Shown here piece by piece: positions 5,450 to 5,566 of a DNA stretch of 5,566 nt. Made by a program: the position numbers and the translations under genes. Numbering within the stretch: the stretch's first letter is position 1; each line of letters opens with the position of its first letter. The stretch spans positions 1 to 5,566 of the forward strand of contig JBKPBQ010000591.1 of the NCBI GenBank assembly GCA_046726955.1, read 5' to 3'. The stretch comes from CAVPGH01 sp046726955. Its GTDB lineage: Bacteria; Acidobacteriota; Vicinamibacteria; Fen-336. The notes under the pieces were generated by a model. The model worked only from the letters and a program-made list of their open reading frames with translations, ran no database searches and was not told the origin of the DNA.

Positions 5450-5566
5450 ACACGCTTCAGCTGGAAGCGCGACGCCGGCAGCTTCGCGTTCGAGGGTCGC
5501 TTCCGGAAGGGAGAAGGCGCCGGCCATTTCGCGTTCACGCCGGACGCGGAGTACCAGGCCGACATG
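5450..5566 (+). pseudogene. In-frame continuation beyond the TAG, runs off the window
   Basis: The frame of the preceding gene stays open for 39 codons to the window edge. It encodes TRFSWKRDAGSFAFEGRF, then RKGEGAGHFAFTPDAEYQADM. This is coherent protein-like sequence: alternating beta strands, a Gly-rich GEGAGHF turn, and a final PDAEYQADM resembling the DPDYIREM end of the peptidase repeats. A single base change at the TAG would rejoin it with residues 1-86. No SD and start codon for a separate gene are visible here. Confidence 0.55.

Overview
The window is a GC-rich (visibly well over 60% G+C), gene-dense, single-strand stretch of bacterial chromosome. A Tat-exported Gfo/Idh/MocA oxidoreductase, a secreted PQQ-repeat propeller protein, and a BlaI-type repressor / M56 peptidase pair with C-terminal 29-residue repeats together suggest Acidobacteriota or a similar GC-rich soil or sediment lineage. 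This is inference from gene style; there is no rRNA or other marker gene. All genes read on the + strand.

Region 1 (1-2810): the possible tail of a membrane protein ends at 74. It is followed by a Tat-signal Gfo/Idh/MocA oxidoreductase (106-1263) and a secreted eight-blade-type beta-propeller protein with an extra N-terminal beta-rich domain (1326-2810). Both complete genes have good Shine-Dalgarno sequences. The second SD sits inside a small potential hairpin.

Region 2 (2811-2892): a short AT-richer intergenic region holds the most striking DNA element of the window, a 39-bp near-perfect palindrome (2842-2880). It consists of two ACGAA-N4-TTCGT dyads whose centres lie 21 bp apart, and a TTGACA -35-like hexamer sits between them. 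It looks like the autoregulatory operator/promoter of the next gene, which has no SD and may be translated from a leaderless mRNA.

Region 3 (2893-5566): a translationally coupled cluster. A BlaI/MecI-family repressor (2893-3273) overlaps by 4 nt a BlaR1-like M56 membrane metallopeptidase (3270-5192). The peptidase's extracytoplasmic C-terminus is not a penicillin-binding domain but nine 29-residue repeats. This gene overlaps by 4 nt a secreted protein starting with GTG (5189), whose frame is interrupted by a TAG at 5447-5449. The family-like sequence continues in the same frame to the window edge. By analogy with BlaR1-BlaI, the peptidase would sense an unknown envelope signal through the repeats, cause loss of the repressor, and relieve repression at the palindrome. 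The ligand and the regulon cannot be read from this window.
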